Shown here piece after piece: positions 57,406-64,000 of a stretch of 64,000 bases of DNA. The stretch is from Nonomuraea typhae (GTDB lineage: Bacteria; Actinomycetota; Actinomycetes; Streptosporangiales; Streptosporangiaceae), in assembly GCF_009760925.1 (NCBI RefSeq), contig NZ_VRLV01000010.1:124001-188000 (forward strand), given 5' to 3'. Within the stretch, counting starts at the first letter, position 1; each line of letters opens with the position of its first letter. The position numbers and the translations under genes are program-made. The notes under the pieces are model-generated. The model had not been told where the DNA came from. It saw only the letters and a program-made list of their open reading frames with translations, and did no database searches.

Positions 57406-57974
57406 GCGGCGACGGGGCCGGAGGCGATCCAGTCCTTGACGGAGACGACCTCCGCCCACTGCGGGAACAACGTCTCGACGAGGAAGCGGTGGGTCTCGGG
57501 GTCGAGGTCCAGGCAGGCGTCCTTCAGGATGGTGAGGCCGAGGTCGCGGTCGTTGGCGTGGCACGCGGTGTGCAGCACGACGCCGCTGGTGGCGATGCCG
57601 GCGAGGGCGAGGTGGTCGATGTCGCGGGACCGGAGGACGAGCTCGAGGTCGCTGCCCGAGAACGCGCTCCCCCGCCTCTTGGTCACCACGACGTCGCCCT
57701 CCTGGGGCGCGATGTCGGGGTGGATCTCGAGGCCGGGGCCGCCCTCGTCGAAGATGCCGGTCCGTACGGCGAAGGCGATGGCCTTGCTGCGCGGACTGGC
57801 CGCCGCCCAGCTCTTGCGGACCTCGATGGCCACGTAGATCACGGGGACGCCCGCGGCGCGGGCGCCGTCGATCGCGCTGCGCAGGCTGGGCAGGATGGCG
57901 GCGCCGCCGTCGACCATGTCCACGATGGTCTGCTGGACGTCCATCACGAGAAGAGCACTGTTCGCCATGATCAC
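57399..57974 (-). CDS. Isochorismatase-family protein lacking the catalytic Cys
   Basis: 191 residues. The fold is clear (ALLVMDVQQTIVDMVDG with the conserved Asp, VVVTKRRGSAF with Lys99, GIATSGVVLHTACHANDRDLG). In active cysteine hydrolases the third motif reads T-x-x-C-V; here Val132 replaces Cys. This SGVVL form is met in many family members, so they are probably not amide hydrolases of the usual type. Start GTG 57974 or ATG 57968. It follows the SDR gene by 12 bases and is part of a three-gene minus-strand run. Substrate unknown. Confidence 0.85.
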   Translation of the reverse strand: MIMANSALLVMDVQQTIVDMVDGGAAILPSLRSAIDGARAAGVPVIYVAIEVRKSWAAASPRSKAIAFAVRTGIFDEGGPGLEIHPDIAPQEGDVVVTKRRGSAFSGSDLELVLRSRDIDHLALAGIATSGVVLHTACHANDRDLGLTILKDACLDLDPETHRFLVETLFPQWAEVVSVKDWIASGPVAAY

Positions 57975-57986
57975 ACGGTAGCCACC

Positions 57987-58736
57987 CTAAAAGGCGGGCG
58001 GGCGCTGGCCGGTGGCCGGGCCGGGGACGCCGGCGAAGCGGTACGGGATCGGCTGCCGCCCCGGCTGCACGACGAGGATGGCGCCCGGCTCCTCGGCGTA
58101 GAACGCGGACTCCACGGCCGCCGCCACGTCCTCGGCGTCCAGGAGGGGGAAGCCCGCCCCCACGAACACGTCGCGCATCCCGGCCACGAGCGGGGTGTCG
58201 GTGAAACCCGGGCAGACCGCGCCGATCCGGATGCCGCGCGCGGCCAGGGGCGCCGACATGCCCCGGACCAGGCCGACGACCGCGTGCTTGGTCATCGTGT
58301 ACACCGGGTCGCCGTCGTAGGCGACGAGACCGGCCAGGGAGGAGGTGACGACGATGGCGCCGCCGCCCGATCGGGACAGCGCCGGGGTCGCGGCGGCCAC
58401 GCCGTACACGACGCCGTCGATGTTGACGGTGACGGCCGTGCGGTACTGGACGGGGTCGAAGGCGGCCATGTCGACGCCGCTGGGGATGCCGGCGTTGAGG
58501 TGGACGAGGTCGAGGCGGCCGTATTCGCGCTCGGCGGCCTCGACGGCCAGGGCGGAGGTCTCGGGGAGGGCGACGTCGCCGGTGACGGCGGTGCCGCCGA
58601 TCTCCTTGGCGAGGCGTTCGGCGCCGTCGCGGTCGATGTCGACGAGGACGCAGCGCACGCCGCCGCGGGCCAGCCGCCGGGCGACTGCGGCGCCGATGCC
58701 GCTGGCTGCCCCGGTGATCAACGCGACGGAACTCAT
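57987..58736 (-). CDS. Short-chain dehydrogenase/reductase
   Basis: 249-residue NAD(P)-dependent classical SDR. Cofactor motif TGAASGIGAAVA with D in LVDIDRDGAE pointing to NAD; NAG motif in HLNAGIPSG; catalytic Ser in VVTSSLAGL and Y-x3-K in PVYTMTKHA. Length is standard. It overlaps the APH-type gene upstream by four bases. The pair with an APH-like protein is frequent in actinobacterial acyl-CoA or lipid degradation regions. Substrate not deducible. Confidence 0.9.
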   Translation of the reverse strand: MSSVALITGAASGIGAAVARRLARGGVRCVLVDIDRDGAERLAKEIGGTAVTGDVALPETSALAVEAAEREYGRLDLVHLNAGIPSGVDMAAFDPVQYRTAVTVNIDGVVYGVAAATPALSRSGGGAIVVTSSLAGLVAYDGDPVYTMTKHAVVGLVRGMSAPLAARGIRIGAVCPGFTDTPLVAGMRDVFVGAGFPLLDAEDVAAAVESAFYAEEPGAILVVQPGRQPIPYRFAGVPGPATGQRPPAF

Positions 58737-59764
58737 GGTGCCTCCCGGTCGAGCATGCGGTGAGCGCGGGCGAGGAGGGTGGGTACGGCGGCTCCGATGC
58801 CGTCGAAGCCCTCTCCCACGGTCTTACCTTGCCGGAACCGGGCGTGAATACCCTCGACGATGACGGCCAGCTTGAAGTTGCCGAAGGCCACGTAGTAGTC
58901 GACGTCCGAGACGTCGCGCCCGGAGACCTTGGCGTAGTGCGCGGCGAACTCGGCGGCGTTCAGGAAGCCGGGCGCGAGCGTGACGTCGCCGGCCACCGGC
59001 ACACTGGCCCGCTCCGCGTCCCCGGGGTCCTGCCAGTACGTCAGCGTCAGCCCCAGGTCGGCCAGCGGGTCGCCGAGCGTGGACATCTCCCAGTCGACCA
59101 CTGCCAGGATCTCGGGCGGATCGCGCCTGATCAGCGTGTTGTCGAGCCGGTAGTCGCCGTGGACCAGCGTGCTCTCCGAGCGCCCCGGCATGCGGGCGCG
59201 CAGCCTGGCCACCAGCCGGTCGTACTCGGGCAGGTCGGCGGCCTTCGAGCGCTCCCACTGCTGCTCCCAGCGCTGGAGCTGGCGGGTCATGTAACCCTCG
59301 GGCCGCCCGAAGTCACCCAGCCCGGCCGCGCGGTAGTCCACCTGGTGAATGGCGGCCAGGACCTCGGCCAGCCGCTCGGCCAGCCGCCGGGCCCGCTCGG
59401 CCGGCACGTCGCCGAGTTCGTCCTTCGTGCGTACGGCGGCGCCGTCCACGTGCCCCATGACGTAGAAGGGCGCCCCGATGACCTCCTCGTCCGCGCAGAA
59501 GGCCAGGGCGGGCGGCACCGGCACCGGTGTGCCGCCCAGCGCCGAGATCACCCGCCATTCCCGGCGCATGTCGTGGGCGGTCGGCAGCACGTGGCCGAGG
59601 GGAGGCCGGCGCAGGACGACCGGGTGTTCGCGGCATTCGATGCGGTAGGTGAGGTTCGACTTGCCACCGGAGATCAGCGCGGCGGACGACGGCTCGCCCG
59701 CGCCGGGGACGTGCGCGGCCATCCAGGCGGTCAGTCGGGGCCAGTCCAGGCCGGGAACGGTCAT
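58733..59764 (-). CDS. APH-family phosphotransferase (acyl-CoA dehydrogenase-associated type)
   Basis: 343-residue kinase-like protein. Motifs: SGGKSNLTYRI (glycine loop), LVHGDYRLDNTLI (catalytic H-G-D and N), and VVDWEMSTLGDPLADLG (metal Asp). Sequence order and the TLGDPLADLGLTLTYW block are those of the ACAD10/FadE36-type phosphotransferases, proposed to phosphorylate hydroxy-acyl-CoA intermediates. It probably works with the SDR encoded next. Confidence 0.88.
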   Translation of the reverse strand: MTVPGLDWPRLTAWMAAHVPGAGEPSSAALISGGKSNLTYRIECREHPVVLRRPPLGHVLPTAHDMRREWRVISALGGTPVPVPPALAFCADEEVIGAPFYVMGHVDGAAVRTKDELGDVPAERARRLAERLAEVLAAIHQVDYRAAGLGDFGRPEGYMTRQLQRWEQQWERSKAADLPEYDRLVARLRARMPGRSESTLVHGDYRLDNTLIRRDPPEILAVVDWEMSTLGDPLADLGLTLTYWQDPGDAERASVPVAGDVTLAPGFLNAAEFAAHYAKVSGRDVSDVDYYVAFGNFKLAVIVEGIHARFRQGKTVGEGFDGIGAAVPTLLARAHRMLDREAP

Positions 59765-59773
59765 GGGACCACA

Positions 59774-61189
59774 TTAGAACGTCGCTCTGGTCCGGTGCGC
59801 AATGAGCTCCGCGACGACCGCGCAGCCCCTGCGCACGTCGCCCAGCGAGGCCGAGCCGTACCCGATGACCAGGCCGTGCACGCGCGGCGGCCCGAAGTGG
59901 TGGCGCTCCACCGAGTCCAGGCGCACCCCGCGCGCGGCGGCCTCGCGCACGAGGACGGGTCCCACGCCAGGGGGCAGCTCGGCCAGGACGTGCAGGCCCG
60001 CGGTGTCGCCGTGCAGGCGGCAGACCGGGCCGAGGATCTCGACCACGACGGCCCGGCGGCGCGCGTACTCCAGCCGCATGCGCCGCAGGTGCCGGTCGAC
60101 GTCGCCGTGCTCGATCAGGGTGGCCACCGCCTGCTGGACCGGCCCGCTGGTGCGGTCGCCGAGATCCTCGCGCAGGCCGGCGAGCACGGCCAGCAGGTCC
60201 TCCGGCCCGACCAGCCAGCCGAGGCCGATGTCCGGCGACAGCGCCTTCGACAGCGTCCCCAGCAGCACGACGCGGGCCGGATCGAGCCCGTACAACGCCG
60301 GCAGCGGCGCCACGTCGTAGCGGAACTCGGCGTCGTAGTCGTCCTCCACGATCGTCGCCCCGGTCCGCCTGGCCCAGGCCAGCAGCCGCTCCCTGCGCGG
60401 AATGGGCAGCCGGCCGCCGAGCGGGTACTGGTGCGCGGGCGTCGTGTACAGCAGGCCGAGATCGTCCGGCAGACCGTCCACGATCACGCCGTCGCCGTCC
60501 ACCGGGCACGGCACCACCTCGAACCCGCGCCCGGCGAACACGTTGCGCGCCACCCTGTACCCCGGGTCCTCCACCCCCGCGCGGCGGGCCCGTTCCCGCA
60601 ACGCCAGCGCGACCAGGTCCAGCCCGTTGGCGGTGCCGCGGGTGACCAGGACGTTCTCCGGCCCGACCGCCACCGCCCTGGTCCGCCGCAGGTGCCGGGC
60701 CAGCAGCTCCCTGAGGTGCGGCAGGCCGTACGGGTCGGGGTCGTCGCCGGGAGGCAGGTCGGCCGCCCTGCGCCAGGCCCGCTTCCACGCGGCGCGATCG
60801 TAGTCGCGCACCCACGGCTCGCCGGGGACCAGGTCGATGGACGGGGCGGGCTCGGGCTCCGGCCGCCGGACCGGCGCGGACGGCTTCGGCGGCGCGGGCG
60901 CGGGCAGGTCGAGCTCGGTCACGAACGTGCCGGAGCCGTGCCGCCCGTCCAGCCATCCCTCGGCGTAGAGCTGCTGGTATGCCTCGGTGACGACGGTACG
61001 GCTGACGCCGAGCTGGGCGGCGAGCCCGCGGCTGGACGGCAGGCGTTCGCCGGGCGCCAGCCGCCCGCCGCGCATCGCCTCGCGCAGCCACCCGGTCAGC
61101 TGGGCGGCCAGGGGCTCGGCGGCGTCCCGCGACAGGGCGACGGGCAGGTCAACGAGGCTGCGCACGAAGTGGTCTCCATGAATCGGCAT
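59774..61189 (-). CDS. MocR-type transcriptional regulator (GntR-aminotransferase fusion)
   Basis: 471 residues. Residues about 15-85 are a GntR winged helix (LAAQLTGWLREAMRGGRLAP, LAAQLGVSRTVVTEAYQQL), and from about 115 a class I aminotransferase-like PLP domain (TIVEDDYDAEFRYD, LGTLSKALSPDIGLGWLVGP with the PLP Lys). Typical MocR/PdxR build; members often regulate vitamin B6 or amine metabolism. It is divergent from a PNPOx-like gene, the common target arrangement for such regulators. Confidence 0.92.
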   Translation of the reverse strand: MPIHGDHFVRSLVDLPVALSRDAAEPLAAQLTGWLREAMRGGRLAPGERLPSSRGLAAQLGVSRTVVTEAYQQLYAEGWLDGRHGSGTFVTELDLPAPAPPKPSAPVRRPEPEPAPSIDLVPGEPWVRDYDRAAWKRAWRRAADLPPGDDPDPYGLPHLRELLARHLRRTRAVAVGPENVLVTRGTANGLDLVALALRERARRAGVEDPGYRVARNVFAGRGFEVVPCPVDGDGVIVDGLPDDLGLLYTTPAHQYPLGGRLPIPRRERLLAWARRTGATIVEDDYDAEFRYDVAPLPALYGLDPARVVLLGTLSKALSPDIGLGWLVGPEDLLAVLAGLREDLGDRTSGPVQQAVATLIEHGDVDRHLRRMRLEYARRRAVVVEILGPVCRLHGDTAGLHVLAELPPGVGPVLVREAAARGVRLDSVERHHFGPPRVHGLVIGYGSASLGDVRRGCAVVAELIAHRTRATF

Positions 61190-61191
61190 TT

Positions 61192-61216
61192 AGTGGCCCT
61201 AATCTACAAGTCCACT
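61192..61216. promoter_or_regulatory. Candidate MocR operator AGTGG-N15-CCACT
   Basis: Inverted AGTGG (61192-61196) and CCACT (61212-61216) lie in the 46-base divergent gap and leave three bases to the mocR start and 20 to the PNPOx start. Placement suits joint control; arm length is short. Confidence 0.4.
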
Positions 61217-61235
61217 TCGGCGTGAAGATGGCCGC

Positions 61236-61874
61236 ATGCTCTCCACGACACCCCGCACCACGCTCGGCCGCGAGAAGCAGCGTGCCGCCACCGACCGCGC
61301 CGAGTTGTACGAGGTGCTCGACTCCGCCCTGATCTGCCACCTGGGCGTGGTGCGCGACGGCCACCCGATGGTCGTGCCGACCGGCTACGGCCGCATCGGC
61401 GAGACCCTCTACCTCCACGGCTCGACCGGCGCCACGTCGCTGCGCTCCGGCCAGGGCACCGAGGTGTGCGTCACGGTCACCCACGTGGACGGCATCGTGC
61501 TGGCGCGCTCGATCTTCAACCACTCGTTCAACTACCGCTGCGCCATGATCTACGGCACCGCCCGCCTGGTCACCGACCCGGACGAGCGCCTGGAGGGGCT
61601 GCGCGCGCTCAGCGAGCACCTGGCGCCCGGCCAGTGGGACTACACCCGCCGCCCCACCCGCAAGGAACTGGCCGCGACCTCGGTGCTGGCATTGCCGCTG
61701 GAGGAGGCGTCGGTCAAGCTGCGCCGCGGAGCGCCGGACGACGAGGACGCCGACTACGCGCTGCCGATCTGGGCCGGGGTGCTGCCGGTGGTCACCGGGT
61801 TCGGGACGCCGGTGCCGGACCCCGTTCTGCCCGAGGGCACCGCCGTACCGCCGCACATTCTGCACCGCCGTTGA
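61236..61874 (+). CDS. Pyridoxamine 5'-phosphate oxidase-like flavin protein
   Basis: 212 residues, split beta-barrel fold of the PNPOx-like family (often annotated as FMN-binding or Nim-like). Visible parts: LYEVLDSALICHLGVVRDGHP, MVVPTGYGRIGETLYLHGST, VTVTHVDGIVLARSIFNHSF with NYRCAMIYGTARLV. These match the subgroup in which F420 or FMN is bound rather than true PNPOx. Paired with a divergent MocR regulator; B6-related or nitro-reducing activity is possible. ATG 61236. Confidence 0.85.
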   Translation: MLSTTPRTTLGREKQRAATDRAELYEVLDSALICHLGVVRDGHPMVVPTGYGRIGETLYLHGSTGATSLRSGQGTEVCVTVTHVDGIVLARSIFNHSFNYRCAMIYGTARLVTDPDERLEGLRALSEHLAPGQWDYTRRPTRKELAATSVLALPLEEASVKLRRGAPDDEDADYALPIWAGVLPVVTGFGTPVPDPVLPEGTAVPPHILHRR

Positions 61875-62020
61875 GCCCGACGATCATGCGCGCCCGCGAT
61901 GCCGTATCGGGATGGTAGCCGCTTGCCCATTCCCATCCGGAATCTCCAGTAGTTTCATGAAAACCTGACCGCTGAATCGCACGTCCAACCTTGTGGGCCG
62001 CCTCCTGATGGGAGTTGGCG

Positions 62021-64000
62021 ATGGAGTGGAGCGCCCCCGGGTACACCGAGGTCCGACAGCTTGGTGCGGGTGGAAGTGGCCGGGTCGTGCTGGCCGTGCA
62101 TGACGACACCGGCGTCAAAGTCGCGATCAAATATCTCAACGAGCAGCTCAGACGGGACCCGGCGGCCCTGGCCAGGTTCCAGTCGGAGGCCAGGCTGCTG
62201 ACCACGGTGCGCGATCAGCACATCGCGACCATGTGGGAGTACATCCAGGAGCCCGATGGCGCGGCCATCGTGATGGAACTGGTCAACGGCGTCTCCCTGC
62301 GGGCGCTGCTGCGGGAGAACGGCACCACCGGGCCGGAGGCGGCCCTGGTCGTGCTCAAGGGCTCGCTGCTGGGGCTGGCTCGGGCGCACGCGCTCGGGCT
62401 AGTGCACCGGGACTACAAGCCGGAGAACGTCCTCGTCCGCGAGGACGGGGCCAGCAAGCTGGTCGACTTCGGCATCGCCGTACGGGAAGGGACGGCCGCG
62501 CACCCCGAGGGGACGCCGCCGTACATGGCGCCGGAGATGTGGGCGGGCGGCCCGGCCTCGCCCGCCACCGACGTGTACGCGGCGACGGCGGTCTTCTTCG
62601 AGTGCCTGACCGGGCACCGGCCCTACCGCTCGACCGAGCCCAGCGTGCTGGGGTACCAGCATCTGCACGCGCCGATCCCGGTCCAGGACGCGCCCGAGCC
62701 GGTCCGCGAGCTGATCACGCGGGGGATGGCCAAGGAGCCGGACCGGCGTCCGGCCGGGGCGGCGGAGTTCGTCGCCGAGCTGGAGACGGTGGCCCGCGCG
62801 GCCTACGGCGAGGACTGGGAGGAGCGCGGACGCCGCCGCCTGGCCGCGCTCGTGGGCCTGCTGGCGCTCCTGTGGCCGATGCCGCAGGCGGCCACGCCGC
62901 AGGTCGGCACCGCGGTCACGCGGACGGTCTTCCGCGCGATGCGGGCCAACGCGGTCCGGATGGGCGTGGGCACCGGGCTGGCGGTCGCGGTGGCGGTCGC
63001 CGCGGTGATCGCGCTGAACAACCGGGTGCCGGTCACGCCGGTGGACACGGTGGCGGCGGCGCCGTCCGAGACGCCGGAGCTGAGCCCGGCGCAGTTGGGG
63101 ACGCCGACGCCGACCCTGCCGACGGAGACGCCCGAGGTCGTCGACCCGAGCGCGATCGCCTCGGTGCCGGTGGCCGTGGTCCCGAGCGTCGCGCCGCCCA
63201 CGGATCCGCCCACCGGCCCGGAGACGGGTCCGGTCACGGACCCGCAGGTCACGAACCCACCGGCCACGAACCCACCGGCCACGAAGCGGCCTCCGACGAA
63301 GAGCCCGCCCACGACGAAGACCCCGACCAAGCCGACGAAGACCCCGACCAAGCCGCCCACGAAGCCTCCGACCAAACCTCCGACCAAACCCCCGACGAAG
63401 CCCCCGACGCCGACGATCACCCCTGTCCCGCCCACCACCGTCTCCGCCCTCTCCCTGGGCAGGCTGACGCTCAGCGAGGGCAACGTGGCGTCGGGATCGG
63501 TCACCGTCCGCGCGACCGGCACCGCCGAGGTCACGCTCACCGCCCGCCTGACCGTGGGCGGGACCACGGTCAGGTCCACGCAGGCCCGCCTGCGTGGCGC
63601 GCTCTCCTACACCCGCTCCTTCAGCCACACGCTGCCCGAGCGCCCGTGCGGGGAGAACGTGACGCTGACGGTCACGACCTCGCCCGCCGCCCCGGGCGGC
63701 CCGCGCAGCAGCACCGTGGCCGTCCCGGCGTGCCCGACCGAGGTGACGAGCCTGCGGGCGGCGCTGGCGGTGGCGCAGGCGCCGGGCCGCGCGGTGAGCG
63801 TGCGGGTCCAGGTGGGCGCCAGCGGCACGGCCGCGATCCCGTTGTCGGCCAGGTTGTCGCTGAACGGCGAGCAGGTGCTGACCCGGCAGGCGACCCTGGC
63901 CGGGCAGCGGTCCTACACCCGGGCCTTCAGCCACACCTTCGCCAAGCGTCCATGTGGCGGGACGCTGTCCGTGCACGTGACGGCCGGCAGCCGGGAGACC
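62021..64000 (+). CDS. Receptor-type Ser/Thr protein kinase, truncated by window end
   Basis: 660 codons to the window end with no stop. Residues about 8-265 are a Hanks kinase: GAGGSGRV loop, VAIK with Lys37, HRDYKPEN (D131, N136), DFG at 149-151 and APE near 171. Two hydrophobic stretches follow (about 274-291 and 314-331), then a long Pro/Thr/Lys linker with PPTK repeats, and two copies of a beta-sandwich domain, each ending with SYTR-x-FSHT and RPCG, starting at about residue 470 and 570. PASTA domains are absent. GGGAG precedes ATG 62021. Ligand unknown. Confidence 0.9.
   Translation, partial: MEWSAPGYTEVRQLGAGGSGRVVLAVHDDTGVKVAIKYLNEQLRRDPAALARFQSEARLLTTVRDQHIATMWEYIQEPDGAAIVMELVNGVSLRALLRENGTTGPEAALVVLKGSLLGLARAHALGLVHRDYKPENVLVREDGASKLVDFGIAVREGTAAHPEGTPPYMAPEMWAGGPASPATDVYAATAVFFECLTGHRPYRSTEPSVLGYQHLHAPIPVQDAPEPVRELITRGMAKEPDRRPAGAAEFVAELETVARAAYGEDWEERGRRRLAALVGLLALLWPMPQAATPQVGTAVTRTVFRAMRANAVRMGVGTGLAVAVAVAAVIALNNRVPVTPVDTVAAAPSETPELSPAQLGTPTPTLPTETPEVVDPSAIASVPVAVVPSVAPPTDPPTGPETGPVTDPQVTNPPATNPPATKRPPTKSPPTTKTPTKPTKTPTKPPTKPPTKPPTKPPTKPPTPTITPVPPTTVSALSLGRLTLSEGNVASGSVTVRATGTAEVTLTARLTVGGTTVRSTQARLRGALSYTRSFSHTLPERPCGENVTLTVTTSPAAPGGPRSSTVAVPACPTEVTSLRAALAVAQAPGRAVSVRVQVGASGTAAIPLSARLSLNGEQVLTRQATLAGQRSYTRAFSHTFAKRPCGGTLSVHVTAGSRET
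63244..63420 (+). repeat. Pro/Thr/Lys-encoding tandem repeats in the kinase linker
   Basis: Units such as ACCAAACCTCCG and ACGAAGCCCCCG (12 bp) and a preceding CCGGCCACGAACCCA repeat twice and encode TKPP and ATNPP. They form the extracytoplasmic, wall-spanning linker of the kinase. Confidence 0.6.

Noticed and set aside
57984..57989. TAGGGT as a -10 box for the isochorismatase-like gene
   Set aside because: The TAG is the stop codon of the SDR gene on the same strand, the genes are 12 bases apart, and co-transcription explains expression.

Overview
The window is about 64 kb of very GC-rich DNA with frequent GTG starts, dense genes on both strands and actinomycete hallmark families: an AfsR/SARP regulator, DUF1707, DUF397 with an XRE/DUF5753 regulator, LtrA, DedA, a MEDS/HATPase anti-sigma protein, a PASTA-less Ser/Thr kinase and a MocR regulator. 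I infer a filamentous actinobacterium, most likely of the Streptosporangiales (Nonomuraea-like). No prophage, insertion sequence, integrase or CRISPR array is visible. The sequence reads as chromosomal core/accessory DNA.

Layout. 1-6.9 kb: a hairpin terminator, tRNA-Met(CAT), an unusual tRNA-Arg(GCG), an RpiB-like isomerase, an amidohydrolase, tex, a strand-asymmetric low-complexity repeat block and a 28-residue membrane peptide with its own terminator. 7-16.6 kb, mostly minus strand: a secreted protein, a primary-like sigma factor with a STAS protein, a phosphotriesterase-like hydrolase, methionyl-tRNA synthetase behind a small Met-containing leader peptide and hairpins, an amino acid permease, a universal stress protein, a DUF998 protein, LtrA and a MEDS/HATPase regulator. 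16.8-25.4 kb: DUF1707, a Rieske oxygenase and FAD monooxygenase divergent from a TetR regulator across a clear operator, a two-gene membrane operon, a second permease, a lipoprotein, a DUF2079 protein and an epimerase.

25.5-44 kb: a GT4 glycosyltransferase divergent from a PIG-L deacetylase/flippase-like pair across a symmetric leaderless promoter; a SARP-AAA-TPR regulator; DedA behind an iron-box-like site; DUF1508; a D,D-carboxypeptidase; a membrane protein carrying a degenerate dihydroorotate-dehydrogenase-like domain behind tandem operators; an XRE/DUF397 pair arranged tail to tail; a SpoU methyltransferase; a substrate-binding/VWA protein; and an ECF sigma factor fused to a zinc-type anti-sigma motif, a membrane helix and an extracellular domain.

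44.3-57.4 kb is an exopolysaccharide-type locus: an acetyltransferase of the FemAB/CelD type, three GT2 enzymes, a polysaccharide deacetylase, a flippase, a DegT aminotransferase, a membrane-anchored GH26-like hydrolase, an HTH-TM-ricin protein, and a 957-residue protein joining a GT2 domain to a large polytopic membrane domain. The set could build, modify, export and trim a surface polymer, but lacks a recognisable Wzy, Wzz or priming transferase. 57.4-64 kb: isochorismatase-like, SDR and APH-type genes in one minus-strand run, a MocR regulator divergent from a PNPOx-like protein, and the start of a receptor Ser/Thr kinase cut by the window end.

Best candidates for undescribed biology are the sigma/anti-sigma fusion with its VWA neighbour, the polysaccharide locus with its GT2-membrane fusion, the metS leader, and the DHODH-like membrane protein.
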